A DNA stretch of 64,000 nt, from contig NC_051072.1 of the NCBI RefSeq assembly GCF_004664715.2, positions 32,137,994 through 32,201,993 on the forward strand. Direction: 5' to 3'. The position numbers were made by a program, and so were the translations under genes. Position 1 is the first letter of the stretch; every line of letters begins with the position of its first letter. The notes beneath the pieces were generated by a model. The model ran no database searches. It saw only the letters and a program-made list of their open reading frames with translations, and was not told the DNA's origin. Source of the stretch: Peromyscus leucopus (Eukaryota; Chordata; Mammalia; Rodentia; Cricetidae). Positions 11,372-23,230 of this stretch are shown here, one piece after another.

Positions 11372-12035
11372 AAAATGTCAATGTAATGATGCCTAATGAG
11401 GCTGGTGATATTCTGTTCTACTCATAGATTAGTCCCTAGGCCAATTGTTGTCAGAGAGGCTTCATTCATCAGCTGATGGAAATGGATGTGGAGACCTAAG
11501 ACTGAACATGAGATGGAGCTCAGGGAATCCTGTTGATGAGAGGGAGGACTGGCTGTTGGAGCCAGAGGGGTCAAGGACATCACAAGTAAACTCAGAGAAT
11601 CAACTAACCAGAGCTCATTGGGGCTCCCAGAGACTAAACAACCAGAGATAACCACGGAGCCTGTATGGGACTGACCTAGGTCCTCTACATATATGCTGTA
11701 GTTGTGTAGCTTGGTCATCTTGTGGGACTCCTAACGGGAACCAGGGGTTATGTCTGACTCTCCTGCCAGCTTTTGGGACCCTATTCCTCATACTGGCTTA
11801 CCTTGTCTAGCCTTAATACATGGGGAGGTACCCAGTCTCACTGCAACTTGATATGCCATTTTGTGTTGATATCCACGGGAGCCCTTCCCTTTTCTGATTA
11901 GAGATGGAGAAGTAGGATGGAGGGGGGCAAAGGGAAGGTGGGGGGAGGGACTTGGAGGAGAGAAGGGAGGGGGAAACTGTGGTAGGGATGTAAATAATTA
12001 TCATCATCATTTACAAAAGGAAAGAAAAAGAAAAA
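10957..12035 (+). mobile_element. L1-C: 5'-truncated L1 3' UTR with perfect 13-bp duplication
   Basis: Only 3'-UTR sequence of a rodent L1 is present: 'gatcctagctaagactccta', an internal (AAAT)n at 11321-11370, 'gggactgacctaggtcctct', 'cctggtt'-like text near 11740 and a G-rich purine block (11905-11975), ending in an A-rich tail. It is flanked by the exact direct repeat AGATTATATCAAA at 10944-10956 and 12036-12048, which is L1-B sequence. This is a standard target-primed insertion. No ORF2 sequence is included, so the copy was severely 5'-truncated. Confidence 0.9.
11321..11370. repeat. (AAAT)n microsatellite inside L1-C
   Basis: About 12 AAAT units between two parts of the L1-C 3' UTR. It may mark a former A-rich boundary between two L1 pieces, so L1-C could be composite. 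Confidence 0.95.
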
Positions 12036-12048
12036 AGATTATATCAAA

Positions 12049-13770
12049 TATATAACATTATATCAAACCTCACAGGTATTTCACAGAAAGTGAAACAATT
12101 AACAGGGTAAAAAAAACCTACAGAAATATTTTCAAACTAATATCTGATACATGGATAGTATACAAAATATATAAGAAATGAAAACATCTCAATAGCAAAC
12201 CAGATTTGAAGTAGGCAAAATACTTATATAGTCATATCTCAAAACAAGACTTACAAATGACCAATATGTGTAGCTGGGGCTCCTGAAGCCCGATCAGGCC
12301 AACCTAGGCAACCCATATTGAATATGACAATTAATTAAAGAGGTGGCCTTAAAATAAACAACAACAACAACAGAAAAATGTTCAGTCAGTGTGGCCACTT
12401 TGGAAAGAAAAACAGGTAAAGAGGTCTAGTGACCCCAAGTCAGTCTTCCAGATGCTAACATGAACTTGAAGTTTAAATAGAGGATGAATAAGAACAAGGG
12501 GCAAATGTTTGCACAAACAAGCAATGTGGATGAAGGTGTGACCCTGCCTGTGTCTCAGTTCCAGCCCTGTATGGTGGTAAAAAGAGGTCTTTATTGTTTG
12601 ACGGGTCAAGGCAGGTCTTGGAGATTGATAACTGCTACTCTAGCATGTAGCTGCTGGATCATAGATAGTTACTTTCATGGTGTTTATGTATGTGGCTGTT
12701 CTGCAAGATTTTGCTCTTCCATATGTGTGTGCTGGAATGCAAGGTGACTCAAAAAGAAAAGTTAAAGACAGTGACTTATCTTTGTGCCTTTATTCAAAGG
12801 AAAAGACACAGGTGTAAAGAATGAAGGCTGAGATGTGTAGCTTTCATTTGCTTTTAGTTACCATGGGAGCCCAAACAATGAGTTGGCTTTTTAGCAAAAG
12901 CAGTGTCTAGGTCCTCTTTCAATGTCACATCACTTCTCTTCAAAAGGCTATTGTCAAAGGACAAAAGAACAAGTGTTGGTGAGGAGATGGAAGAAAGCAA
13001 GCACTTAAACACAATTCACAGGAATATACATTAGTGTCGCCATTATGAGAACAGACCTCAGAAATCTTAAAGATAGAACTCCCATATGGGCTAGCAATCT
13101 TGCTTTGAGGTCTATTCCTAACAGAAATGAAAGCAGTAAGCTAAGAAAACATCTATACTCCCATGCTCACGGCTGCAGTATTCACAGTAGTTGAGATGGA
13201 AAGTCAACCTCAATGTCATTGATGTGTGATTGGATGAAGAAAACATGCTGTATATGTAAAGGAGAATGCTGTTCTACCCTAAAAGAAAAAAAATAAATAA
13301 ATAAAGGAAAGCCTATAATTTGCAGGATGGCAAATTGGAGGGTGTGAGGCTAAGTGAAAAAGGCAAGGCAAAGAAAATCTTCTGTATGAGCTCAGTATGC
13401 AGAATCTGAAGGAAGCCAGAGTCACAGAAGTGAAGCTGATTGAGGGTGTCAAGGTCAAGGTGAGCATTCAGAGGACTCAGTGCTGTGTGTCAAAGGGTAC
13501 AGAATTTCAGTTAGGATGAGTAAGTCCAGGATGTCTGGTGTGCAGCACAGTGACTCTGCTTCACAATACTTTGTTATGTATTTGAATATTACTGAAAGTG
13601 GACTGTAGATATGTTCACAGCAAAACATAGTTAATGTGTTGGATGATAAATATGTTAGCTTGCTTGCTTCAACCATTTTTCTATGCATTATGTCAAAACA
13701 TCATGCATATAACATAAATATACAATTTTATTTGTCAACTATATGTTAACATAAATAAAATATAGTTTAG
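12049..13770 (+). mobile_element. L1-B, right part: end of ORF2 and ancient 3' UTR, interrupted
   Basis: 12049-12260 matches late ORF2 ('atggatagtatacaaaatat', 'aaaacatctcaatagcaaac'). 12950-13290 matches the ORF2 C-terminus ('aagtgttggtgaggagatgg', 'ggctgcagtattcacagtag'). 13490-13770 resembles the 3' UTR of old L1M elements: the 'aatttcagttaggatgagtaa' stretch, 'cagcacagtgactctg', 'gttaatgtgttggatgataa' and a final 'atacaattttatttgtcaac'. Between 12270 and 12930 lies a block that is not L1: a B4-like tail at about 12270-12370 and roughly 560 bases that I cannot classify. Confidence 0.65.
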
Positions 13771-13840
13771 AAAGAAACAATTTGAGTCTCTAAGAAAATA
13801 ATCTCAGTAAGATTTTTATCACTAATGAAAAAGATTTAAA

Positions 13841-14129
13841 GGCCCACTCCATGAGATGAGATCCATAACCAACACACTTGGGTGACCAAGAACTAGAGAT
13901 TAGATACCCCAGAGACATAAGATAAAACCAAACACTACTTATCTTAAGAAAAAGACTATCAATAAGGTAACCTAATGATATTCTGCTTTGCTCATAGATC
14001 AGTGTCTTATTCAGTCAGTCATCATCAGAGAGGCTTTCTCCTGCAGCAGATTGGAACAGATGCAGAGACCACACACACAAACACCGAGAGAGAGAGACAG
14101 AGACAGAGAGGGAGAGAGAGACAGAGAAC

Positions 14130-14168
<39 letters not shown>

Positions 14169-14738
14169 CACACAGAAGACAGACACACAGATAGAGATAG
14201 AGGTAGAGAGAGAGAGAGAGAGAGAGAGAGTGTCCTTGGAACACATAGCTCTAAATGGGATATCTCCATCAAAGCCCTCCCCCCAGAACTCAGGAAACAC
14301 CATGGAAGAGGAGGAAGAAAGATTGTAAGAGCAAGAGGATATAAAGTAAACAAGGTCCTCTGAATCAACTAAGCAAGGCTCATATGAATTCACAAAGACT
14401 GAATCAGCAAGCACAGGGCCCACATCAGTCTATACTAGGTCCTCTGCTTATATATTATAGCTTTCAGCTTATATTTATGTGGGACTCCTGAACGTATGAA
14501 CGAATGGGTCTCTGATTCCTGTGCCTGTCTTGATGTGATGGTTTTTGCTTTATCTTATTATATTTTATTTTGGTTGTTATCTCTTAGACCCCTGGTCTTT
14601 TATAATGAGAGACAGAAGGAGAGTGGATCCAGAGGGGATGGGAAGTGGGGAAAACTGGGAGGAGTAAAGGGAGGGGAAACCATAGTCAGAATATATTGTA
14701 TGAGAAAAGAATCTACTTTCAATTAAAAACAAAGAGAG
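13841..14738 (+). mobile_element. L1-D: 5'-truncated L1 3' UTR with 11-bp duplication
   Basis: Rodent L1 3'-UTR text throughout: 'aacacacttgggtgaccaag', 'tattctgctttgctcatag', 'cttatatattatagctttc', 'tgatgtgatggtttttgctt', G-rich purine block, and 'tgagaaaagaatctactttc' tail. The direct repeat AAAGATTTAAA at 13830-13840 and 14739-14749 flanks it exactly. The usual 'cacagccagacatt' segment has been replaced by or has grown into a 160-base GAGA/GACA repeat (14069-14230). Confidence 0.9.
14069..14230. repeat. Compound (CA)/(GA)/(GACA)n tract within L1-D
   Basis: Successive CA, GAGA, GACA (about eight tandem copies near 14139-14167) and GA blocks. Open frames on both strands over it are artefacts of the repeat. 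Confidence 0.95.
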
Positions 14739-14749
14739 AAAGATTTAAA

Positions 14750-15810
14750 TAATACTAATGTTAAGGTCTAGGTTTTCTCTTATGAAGACGAAAAGTTTCT
14801 TTACAGAAACCAACTTCAAAAGCCTCTGTTACTCTCTATATACAATAGTAAGGCAGACTTCTTATAGACTAAGAATTGATTGACATTAGCTCACCTCAGT
14901 AATATCTTTGCAATAGTTATTTCTGTTACTTGTACAAATTGCAAAGCATTTAACAAATGTTTCACAAACCCACCGAAGTTGTTAAGTGATTTTTTTTTTC
15001 AATAGATTTCCTTTAAATTTGGTAAATGTAACAAAATGTTGGATGATTCTTGTTACTGAAGCAGTTAGTTGGCATGTGATAAATAAATTTATACAAAAAG
15101 ATTATATCAGTGACAGCCTTATATTGTGTTGGGTGAATTATGAGTTCAGTAATATTGATTGGTTCTAAAGCCATTGATTTCTAAGAGTTAAACAAATACA
15201 AAATCTATTAAGGGTTAAAGAAATAGGAAACAAAAAAAGGACAAGATTGGCATTATGAATGGGACCAAAGCAAATTGCAAAAACTTCCCCTACCACAACA
15301 GTGAGATCCAACTTTTGATTACTTATAATTATATTCATTTGACTGCTAAGTATTTGGCAGAAATAGTCTTTAGCACCATGCCAGTTATATGAGAAATTCG
15401 AGTCACGTTGAGTATTTCTTTCGGGACACATGGTTTTGATGACTGGTCTTCTTTCTCTTTCTTTTTGTCTTGGTGGCCATGATGCAATAATCTGTAAGAA
15501 TAGGGAGATGATGAGGCTGAATGGAGCAGCTGTGTGATTGACCACGGCAGTGGTCAGAATCCCAAAGGCCAAATCAGCTAACTGGGGTGAGGATTAGCAC
15601 CCTGGAAGTGCTGATTGATGAGCCCTGCCTCTCCTCAGCTCCAACCAACACATCCTGCAGCCACAGCACATCTGCAGCACAAACTGAGGGTGCTCTCCCG
15701 AAGGAAAGAGAAAATTAGAGAAAAAGAGGAGGGAAGAAGAGGCTTGATTACAAGCACCGTGATGAAGACAACGACAACCACATTCAAACCGTCACATAAA
15801 AGGTTTTTTG

Positions 15811-15853
<43 letters not shown>

Positions 15854-17359
15854 GGGTGGGGGTGGGGCTGTTTAGACAGACATAGGAGCAAGGAGGCAGC
15901 TTGGTCTGTCCTCAGCAGTAACTTTCATTCAGTATAAATCTGGTCTCCTTATGTCCTTAGCAATCCAAATATGTTCAAGAAGATTATTTTAAAAAATGAT
16001 CCCTGGTGTGAGAGAATATTGATGCATGTTGCTTCTTAAAGATCACAGGGGCAAGTACTGTGATGATGATATTTTCTAAAGTAGCATGAATCTAAATCTA
16101 AGCAACATGAAGTTATCTTTTTGTTAAGAATTGGCTACACAGTACACAACTAGGATTACTTAAGATTAAGAAGAAATCCTTCTTCTAGCTCTATACCAAG
16201 CACACAACTTTCTTTATTCATGAATGCCATACCTTACATAAATGAAAAACACATCCCAAATTATATTAGATTAGTAAACATACAAAAACAGCATTTCTTT
16301 TTCTTCTTTGCCGTTCCTATCTCATTGTTCCTCAATCCTGCCTTTCTGTCATGAGCTTTCCTACGTCGTGAAGGAGGACTTTAAATCTGAGAGCTCCTCA
16401 AACAAGAAGGGAGAGCCCACAAACTCCATTTCGCTCTTTTTCTAGAGATTATTTTCATTGTTGTATTTGTGTGTATATGTGTCTGTGGGGTGTGTGTGTG
16501 TGCACATGAGATCAGGTATCCAGAGAGGCCATTTTGTGTTTTAATACTTTCAAAATATATGAGTCTTTTGTCTAGGCATACAAAGGAGTGATCCCTTAAG
16601 AGCCCATAAATATTTTAATCTTAAATATATAACTTTTAGATCTGGCCAGCTTCTAAGTGAGTCAACCCCTAGAGATTAGGATTTTGTTTGTTTTTGTTTT
16701 CTGTTTTTAGTGCAAGGTAAATGCTACCGAATCCCAGCATTGCTTTTACTTAAACTCAAGAAAAGGAGTTCTCTGGATCTGGTGATCACAGGAGTGTCTT
16801 ACATGTGAATTAAGTCATGACAATTTCTCAAAAATGTTCCAAGAATTATTTGCAAATGAAACACTGGTGAGAAAATGGCCTTGTGCTCTCAGCTCCACTG
16901 CTTGATGAAAATGTATTCTTGTCCTCTGGCATGAAGTTAATCTCTCTCTTTGAATCACTCATTCTGTACAACCAACACTCCCCGCACACTGATTCTGCTG
17001 ATTTGCACTGAGCAACGTGATCCAAGATCTGTCTTTGTGGTGGGGAGGAGGGACACATGATGAGCTTTCTGTTGTCACAGGCCACATTGAGAACTATTTA
17101 ATTTTTGTGATGGTTTCAGGTCATTTTTTTTTTTCCTTAGAATATCGAGTGACTAAAAAAAAACTTTTAAAGGAAGCATTATGATTCCACATGAGTTTTC
17201 AGAACATCATTTTGCTGAGGCTGAAGTGAAAATTCACTGAAGGGGAACAAAGGCAGGCGAAGGGAGAGGGTGTGGAATATAATCAGGACAAGTGATGTCA
17301 CCTGCTTAGACTGGACTGGAGACAGTGGAGAAGGAGAGAAAAGGGTAGATTACAAACTA
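14750..17359. other. Unique AT-rich DNA, no gene seen
   Basis: No repeat family or coding exon recognised. It contains a (TG)n tract (15814-15850), short TG-rich text at 16463-16502 and several spurious frames, the longest 135 codons at 15165-15572 on the minus strand with no motif. Confidence 0.55.
15814..15850. repeat. (TG)n microsatellite
   Basis: About 18 TG units followed by a short G-rich run. Confidence 0.97.
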
Positions 17360-17572
17360 CTTTGGAAAGGAGATGTAACTCAACTGGTAGAATGCTTGCT
17401 TACCATGCAGGAAGCTGTATTCATCCTAAGCATGACATTAACTGGGTATGTTGGAGATGCCATCCATTGTCATCCTAATCAGGGAGAGGGAGATAAGAAG
17501 ATTTGAAGTTGAATTAGCAAGTTGGAGGCCTGAACTATGTGAGATTTTGTCTCAAAAAAAAAAAAAAATGAA
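17360..17572 (+). repeat. B4 SINE (ID-like head, B1-like tail)
   Basis: Head 'agatgtaactcaactggtag' and 'aatgcttgcttaccatgcag' fits the ID-like tRNA part. 'catcctaatcagggagagg', 'agcaagttggaggcctgaac' and 'gagattttgtctcaaaaa' fit the B1-like tail with poly-A. This is the canonical B4 order and close to its full length. Confidence 0.85.
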
Positions 17573-18222
17573 AAGGACAAAAGGAAGTCAGGAAGGAGGG
17601 AAAGAAGAAAGGAAGGACAAGGACGGAGGGAAGAAAATAAGCAAGTAGGCTGTAGTGTTGGAGTGGAAAGGACTTCAAAGGTGCCACTAAAAGATTATGA
17701 CTTAGGACCGATGGATGAAGTGGAGGAATGGATGGGCAGGGAAGATCATGAGTCTGGATGCAGATACCTGAAGTGTTCTGCAGACTCAGAGCAAGCGTTA
17801 AAGTGGGCGTTTGGTCACAGTCATTTGGTACCGAGAACCAATCTAGACCAAAGGAGAAATTTTGTAATCAGATCGCACAGACTCTAATCATGGCAGCATG
17901 GAGGAAAGCTGCAGCCTGTGGAGAGAAAGGACAAGCCAGCCCTGAGAGACTTCACCATTCCCAGACTGGGTGAAAGGAGATCCCTGTGAATTAAAGTTTG
18001 AGGAGGAGCAGACACATGGGAAAATCTTTCTACTTCCTGGAAACAAGGAGTAAAAAGCTTTTTAAGAAGTGCTGAGATTTTATGAGTATGAGTGTTTTAT
18101 TGACATGTATATCTGTGCACCACGTGATGACAGGATGCTCACAGAAGTTAGAGAGGACACTGGATCCCTCGAACTATGGATTGAGCAGGTGTGTTTATGG
18201 TTTAGGAATGAGTGTGTGTGAG
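17573..18222. other. Purine-rich then unique DNA, no gene seen
   Basis: 17573-17645 is a GGAAGGA-type purine run after the B4 poly-A tail. The remainder shows no repeat or gene that I recognise. Confidence 0.5.
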
Positions 18223-18422
18223 TATACACATGCACACACACACACACACACACATATATATACTCACACACACATACACACACACATATATATACTCACA
18301 CATATTTGCTCATTCCTATATATACATATGCATATACGTATATATGTATATATGTACACTTATACATAAATACATATATACACAAATGTATGTGTTTACA
18401 TATATTCATATATATGTACATA
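18223..18422. repeat. Compound (CA)/(TA) microsatellite
   Basis: Alternating CA and TA blocks ('cacacac', 'atatatat', 'tatgtata') for about 200 bases. It probably derives from an A-rich or pyrimidine-purine stretch next to the L1 tail that follows. Confidence 0.93.
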
Positions 18423-18429
18423 GGAACAA

Positions 18430-18552
18430 GTAATGAATAAAAAGGCCACAGATTTGAAAGAGAGTGGGAAGGTGTATATGAGTTAGTTTGGAGGGAGGAA
18501 AGGGATGGGGAAGTGATGCAATTATACTCTTAAAACAATAAAATCACTTATT
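18430..18552 (+). mobile_element. Short L1 3'-end remnant
   Basis: 'gaatgg'-type A-rich start, 'ttggagggaggaaaggga' purine block and 'attatactcttaaaacaata' end resemble old L1 3' ends. Only about 120 bases survive. Confidence 0.45.
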
Positions 18553-19659
18553 TTAAGAAAGAAGTCAGAAGGGGCAGTGGCATGTGCATCTAAGTGAGGA
18601 CTCAGTAGTAATGACATGCCATCCATTCACAACACTGCAGCAAGGGAGGATGCGGAACTGTATGGACTGAGCTGTCAGGTGCCATAGGTTTTGAAGTTTG
18701 TTTTAATTATCAGTCTTCAAATTTTCATCATGGAAAGACGAAGCTCTAAGTTATTTATTAATAAGATTACTACATCATTGCACCCTCAGGCTGTTTTCTA
18801 AATTCAAGACTGCAAATTTGCATTAAGAGTATTCATAACATTTTAGAGATCAGAGTGAAAATAATTTATCTTTCATTTGGGGTAAAAATCTCTCCAGTGG
18901 GGATGCTTCTGGACTTCCCCACAGCAATTTACACAATGATCACATCGTAATCTCCAGGCTGATTCGGAACATCCTCACTCTTTCCTAATCTAGGAAATCA
19001 ATGGGACATGTAGCGTTCTAGTCACCATACTAAATTACAGTTCTTCAGGAGCTGGTCTCTGGGGTGCATTTATCTAAGGCTTGGAAAATACTAATAACCT
19101 TTTGGATGTCGTGGGAGATTGTTTTCCATTGCTAAATGGCAGCTGTGGTCTATTCTTGGCTCAGTAACTGATTCATGAGTCGATTCCAGCTCCCATTATG
19201 CTCTCTGCTATAATTTCTCAGCATACAGAATGTACCACAGCAATCACCTTGCAGAGTTCTCTGGATGTAGTCATATCAGGGATGGTCATATGCAAAATGT
19301 TACAACAAATCTGTCTTTTTTTGAAAATATAATTGTTTATAACATACCCTTTTCTAGGCTGACAGTGTTTAAAGTGTCAGGCGGCTGAATTGTAGCTGCC
19401 TTTTCTAGGGCTGGTTCAAACTGTTCCCAGAATTTCTGATTCTCCAATTCAACCAGGTGTCCTTGGAGGTGAATGATTTCTCTGTCTTTCTATGAACAGT
19501 ACTTGATTTCTACAGCCTGCACTTGCTCTCTGATCGATCTGAAGAGCAAATAGATAATGGGAGTTGCCCTCATAAAAACATGGGCCAAAAGGCCAGAGAG
19601 ACACCTACAACTTAACTGGTTAGATCATTTCAAATCATTTTCTGCCATATCTGAGGTTG
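18553..19659. other. Unique DNA, no gene seen
   Basis: No recognisable repeat, exon or CpG cluster. No open frame of note. Confidence 0.55.
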
Positions 19660-20447
19660 TTTTGATTTTCAATGAGTGACTTGGATGGTTGTTTATCAAA
19701 GGCATTTGGGAACTAAGGTCATTTCAACAGCTCAGGGAAAATAGTTCCGAAATGTGATGATTAATCTTGGTTGTGAACTTACTTGATTGTAGCTGGAATC
19801 AACCAAGTGGCAGATCTCCAGGTGAGTCGGTATTAGGGTTCTCTAGAGAAACAGAATTGAGAGAATATATAAGTATGTATATGTATATATATGTTATTTA
19901 TTAGATTGGCTTACACCATTTGGGCTGGGTAGTTCAATGATGGCTGTCTTCATACTGGAGAGGCTGAAAATCAGGTAGCTGTCTGGTCTATGAGGCTGGA
20001 TGTCTCAGAAGTCCTAATCTGGCACTGAAGACCTGGAGGATTTCCTGGAGAATCATCGGTCTTCAGTCCCCATTGGAAGGCCAAAGAAGTGATGCTCTGG
20101 TGCCAGCAAAGGGCAAGAGCAGCAGTGGTGGCAGCCACACAGATGCACTCACCACAGGAACAATGGTAATCAGGCAAACGGCAAAAGGTTTTCTTGGACC
20201 TCTAATATCTGGGCCACTGGTAGGCGCTGCCCACACTGGGGAAAGTGAATCCTCTCAGCAAATCCTCCTCACAGACTCACCTGAAGATCTGCCACTTGGT
20301 TAATTCCAGCTACAACCAAATTCACAGCCAAGGTTGAGCATCACATTGTGGGGCTGTCTTTCCTGAGCTGTTGAAACGACCTTAGTTCCTAAATGCATTT
20401 GATAAGAGACCATCCAAGTCTCTTATCCAAGTTGAAAATCATTCGAA
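19660..20447. repeat. Large imperfect inverted repeat around a 0.45-kb core
   Basis: The left arm (about 19660-19826) and the right arm (about 20275-20447) are reverse complements over roughly 165 bases at about 80% identity by eye. Shared pieces include 'aactaaggtc.tttcaacagc', 'gtagctggaat.aaccaagt' and 'ggcagatct.caggtgagtc'. The core (19827-20274) begins 'tattagggttctctagagaa', a start found in mammalian interspersed repeats. Either a transposon with long terminal inverted repeats, or a core element flanked by opposite copies of another repeat. The core has a 76-codon plus-strand frame with no motif. Confidence 0.8.
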
Positions 20448-20865
20448 AACTAGGGAGAAAAGAAAAACCTTCAATATTTATTACAAAAATCTCTGTTTTC
20501 CTTTTATTTTATTTATGTATCCTAAAGTTAATTTATTCAGTATTCCATGGTATAGGTCTGTTTGGTGTGTTCTTCAAATTCACATGTTAGAAGCTTGGTC
20601 TCTTGTGTGGTCTTGCTGTGTGGTAGCAGAATCTTTCTAATAATCAGGTCGTATGTTAGGTCCATGCAAGAACAGACTGTCAATAGTCAGGTATATATGG
20701 AGAAGATGCTTAGGGGGCCTCACACCTCGTGGCTGGACTGTTTTTAATCAATAGGCCTGCATTTCTTTACCCACTAATGGCATCTGGCTCCAATGGAAAG
20801 TTGTAATCCAATGGCTACACAGATGGCCCTGGTTAAACCAAATGAGTCTCAATCAAACATGAAAG
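20448..20865. other. AT-rich DNA, no gene seen
   Basis: No repeat or gene recognised. Confidence 0.5.
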
Positions 20866-21000
20866 TCATGAATCTGGGGAATAGACTGGTGGGGATAGAT
20901 GGGGGCTTGACAGACAGAAATGGGAGGAGCTAAGAGGCGGTGGGCAGAGAATAATCAGAATATATTATATCCATATATGAAATAGTCAAGTAACAAAATT
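20866..21000 (+). mobile_element. Short L1 3'-end remnant
   Basis: 'gaatctggggaatagactgg' followed by a purine-rich block and 'taatcagaatatattatatc' parallels the end of the L1 3' UTRs seen at 9045 and 14685 in this window. Confidence 0.6.
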
Positions 21001-23093
21001 AACTAGTATGTATAGAAGTCAAGACTCATGGGAGCTAATTAGGTCACTGAGCCATCATTCTTGAATAATGCTGCTGTGCCACTGTGTTGTCCTGTAGCCA
21101 GGCTTCTTGAGCTTGGATTTTCAGCTTTCAAATGCATCAGTTAAACAATAAAGCTCTCAGATGCAAGCATTTTATTACAACAACAGAAACCAAACCAAGG
21201 CAGGACAAGTGTTTTCCATCTTTAATATTTGCTCTGAAGGCAGACTTGGTACAGCTTTCAGGCATGGCCCAGTTGAATATGAGGTGTCTTGAAAACTGTT
21301 CCTTTGAGAGCATCTGATTCAGAGGTCATTTGATAATAATTCATGATCACCAGAAGTATTTCAGGATACCCCACATAAAAATACAAAGAAAATAGTATTG
21401 CATAGTGGCTACATCTGTGAAAATCAGTATCAGAATAGCCTATACTAAAATTGTGCAAATAGCTTTATCATTTCAGATCCTAGAAACCACCTCCGTAAAA
21501 CAAGATAATAGTATCCATTTGATATGGATAACATGGGTTCCTGGTGTGTAGAAAACAGTCTATAATGTTAGTGTTGATGTAAATTTTCTTATACAGTATG
21601 CAGGTGAACAGAGAAAGTGAAGCCTTTTCTTTTCTAACACATTCTGGTCTTCTTCATGGGTTAAAATAACTAACCCTAATGAACCAACTAGTAACGACAG
21701 TCTAGCGTGTATTAACCAGTTCCTTTAGGTGATGCTTGCCCTCTGGTAAAAATAGTTTCAGACTCGAACCCCTCTTTTCTCTGCATTTCTCCAAGAGAGC
21801 ATCAGATCAGTGAAGGCAACAAAATTATCCTTGTTCTCGTCACAGCATAGAAGAAAGGGCCCAGAGATCCCGGTGACACCCCAGGACTCTTGACTGATCT
21901 GCATGGTGATGACCTTCTGTTTCCCACTTGTCCTGCTGCCAGCCTCTCTTGGGCCAGGTGCTGAGTAGCCTTTCTCTTGGTTTCATTATTTCTCAGTGGA
22001 CTAGCCCAAATGAGTCAGCTCTCCTGTAGATCATGCTGAGCACCCCCTCCCCCACCTTCTCCAAGGACCTGGAAAAGAAACTCATAATTCTCCCTTCTCC
22101 TCCTCCTTCTTGTAATCCCCTCAAGGTTGGAAGGGACAACTTCTCATAGTCACACTGTGTCCTGCCTTCCTTGTTCACAGGTTTGCTTTATAACTACAAC
22201 TGAATGTTACATTGGATGTGGTCCTAAAAGTAGAGTTAATTTACTGATAAAGGAACCCAAATGGAGACGGCTTTCATATTAGCGTACCTGTTTATTTTTC
22301 TCTTAAACTTTGTGACCTCTTCTATTTTCTCGTAATAAATTTCCAAGGTGGATGCCAGGGCTTTGACTCAGATCTTTTTCTTTCTTCAGTTCCAGGCTCT
22401 TCGAATGTGGAAGAACAACCCTGAATACAAAAGGACAAATCCTGTCTCTTCCTCTGGGTCTCCTTATACCCCATACATAGCCTTGGTTGTTTCCCAGCAC
22501 CCAGGCTGTCTCTGCTGCAGCAGGGAACTGTAGAGCCTAGTAGAAATCTGCTGGGAGCTGCGTATCTCCCATATGGAGAGGGAAGGTGTTTGGAACTGTT
22601 GCCTGAAGGAGCTGGGATAACCAGGCTTCTAGCATATGGCAGGCCATTCTTTCCTTCTTCCCTTCCCTCTTAGTCTCAGGGCTGAAAGCCATGTTTTTTT
22701 GCTCAGCTGAGTGCACCCAGGTTATACGGTCCTGACCTTGGTTTCTACACTGCTTTGTTTCATGGTTGGCTAGGAAGTCTTTTTTAAACTTTCACTGCTT
22801 TTTATTTTATGTCTCAAGTTTTTCCTTTCTTGAGACAGAGAAAGGGAATTAGGGGTGCTTTTCATCATGCCACCCTTTCCCATTTTTTAGCTCTCTAAAT
22901 ATCCCATATCTGCCTTAGTGCTATGTTTGTACACAGTTACTTCTCTGATTTCAAGGTAGTACGTACAGAGTTGAAATTAAGGCAAAGTGCAGAAATGTCG
23001 TTTCCAGCCCCCAACTCCACAAGGCCCAGGATTTCCCAGATATTGGTTTTTTATTCTTTTCCATCCTAATTTTATTAATTAAGTAATAAAAAA
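21001..23093. other. Unique DNA, no gene seen
   Basis: Sequence of ordinary composition with no clear repeat or exon. The interval 21770-22180 is somewhat GC-richer than its surroundings but has no open frame of note. Confidence 0.5.
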
Positions 23094-23230
23094 AACAGGA
23101 TCTTACTATTTATCTGAAACTAATCTCAAGCTCACTGGATAGACTAGGCTGGCCTGGAGCCCACAGGGATCTATCTGCCTCTGCTTCCTGAGTGCTGGGA
23201 TTGCAGGCCTACTCCACCAGTGCAGCCTAG
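23094..23230 (-). repeat. B1 SINE, antisense, diverged
   Basis: Reverse complement of B1: A/T boundary at 23085-23098, 'gatagactaggctggcctgg', 'cctgagtgctgggattgcag', ending 'cctactccaccagtgcagcc'. The mismatch level suggests an older insertion than the one at 7356. Confidence 0.85.

Noticed and set aside
13975..14423. Overlapping frames of 68-132 codons on both strands
   Set aside because: They read through a CA/GA/GACA tract and an L1 3' UTR; the composition is wholly set by the repeat.
17360..17572. tRNA gene from the A/B-box-like head
   Set aside because: The cloverleaf is not intact and a B1-like body with poly-A follows; it is a B4 SINE.
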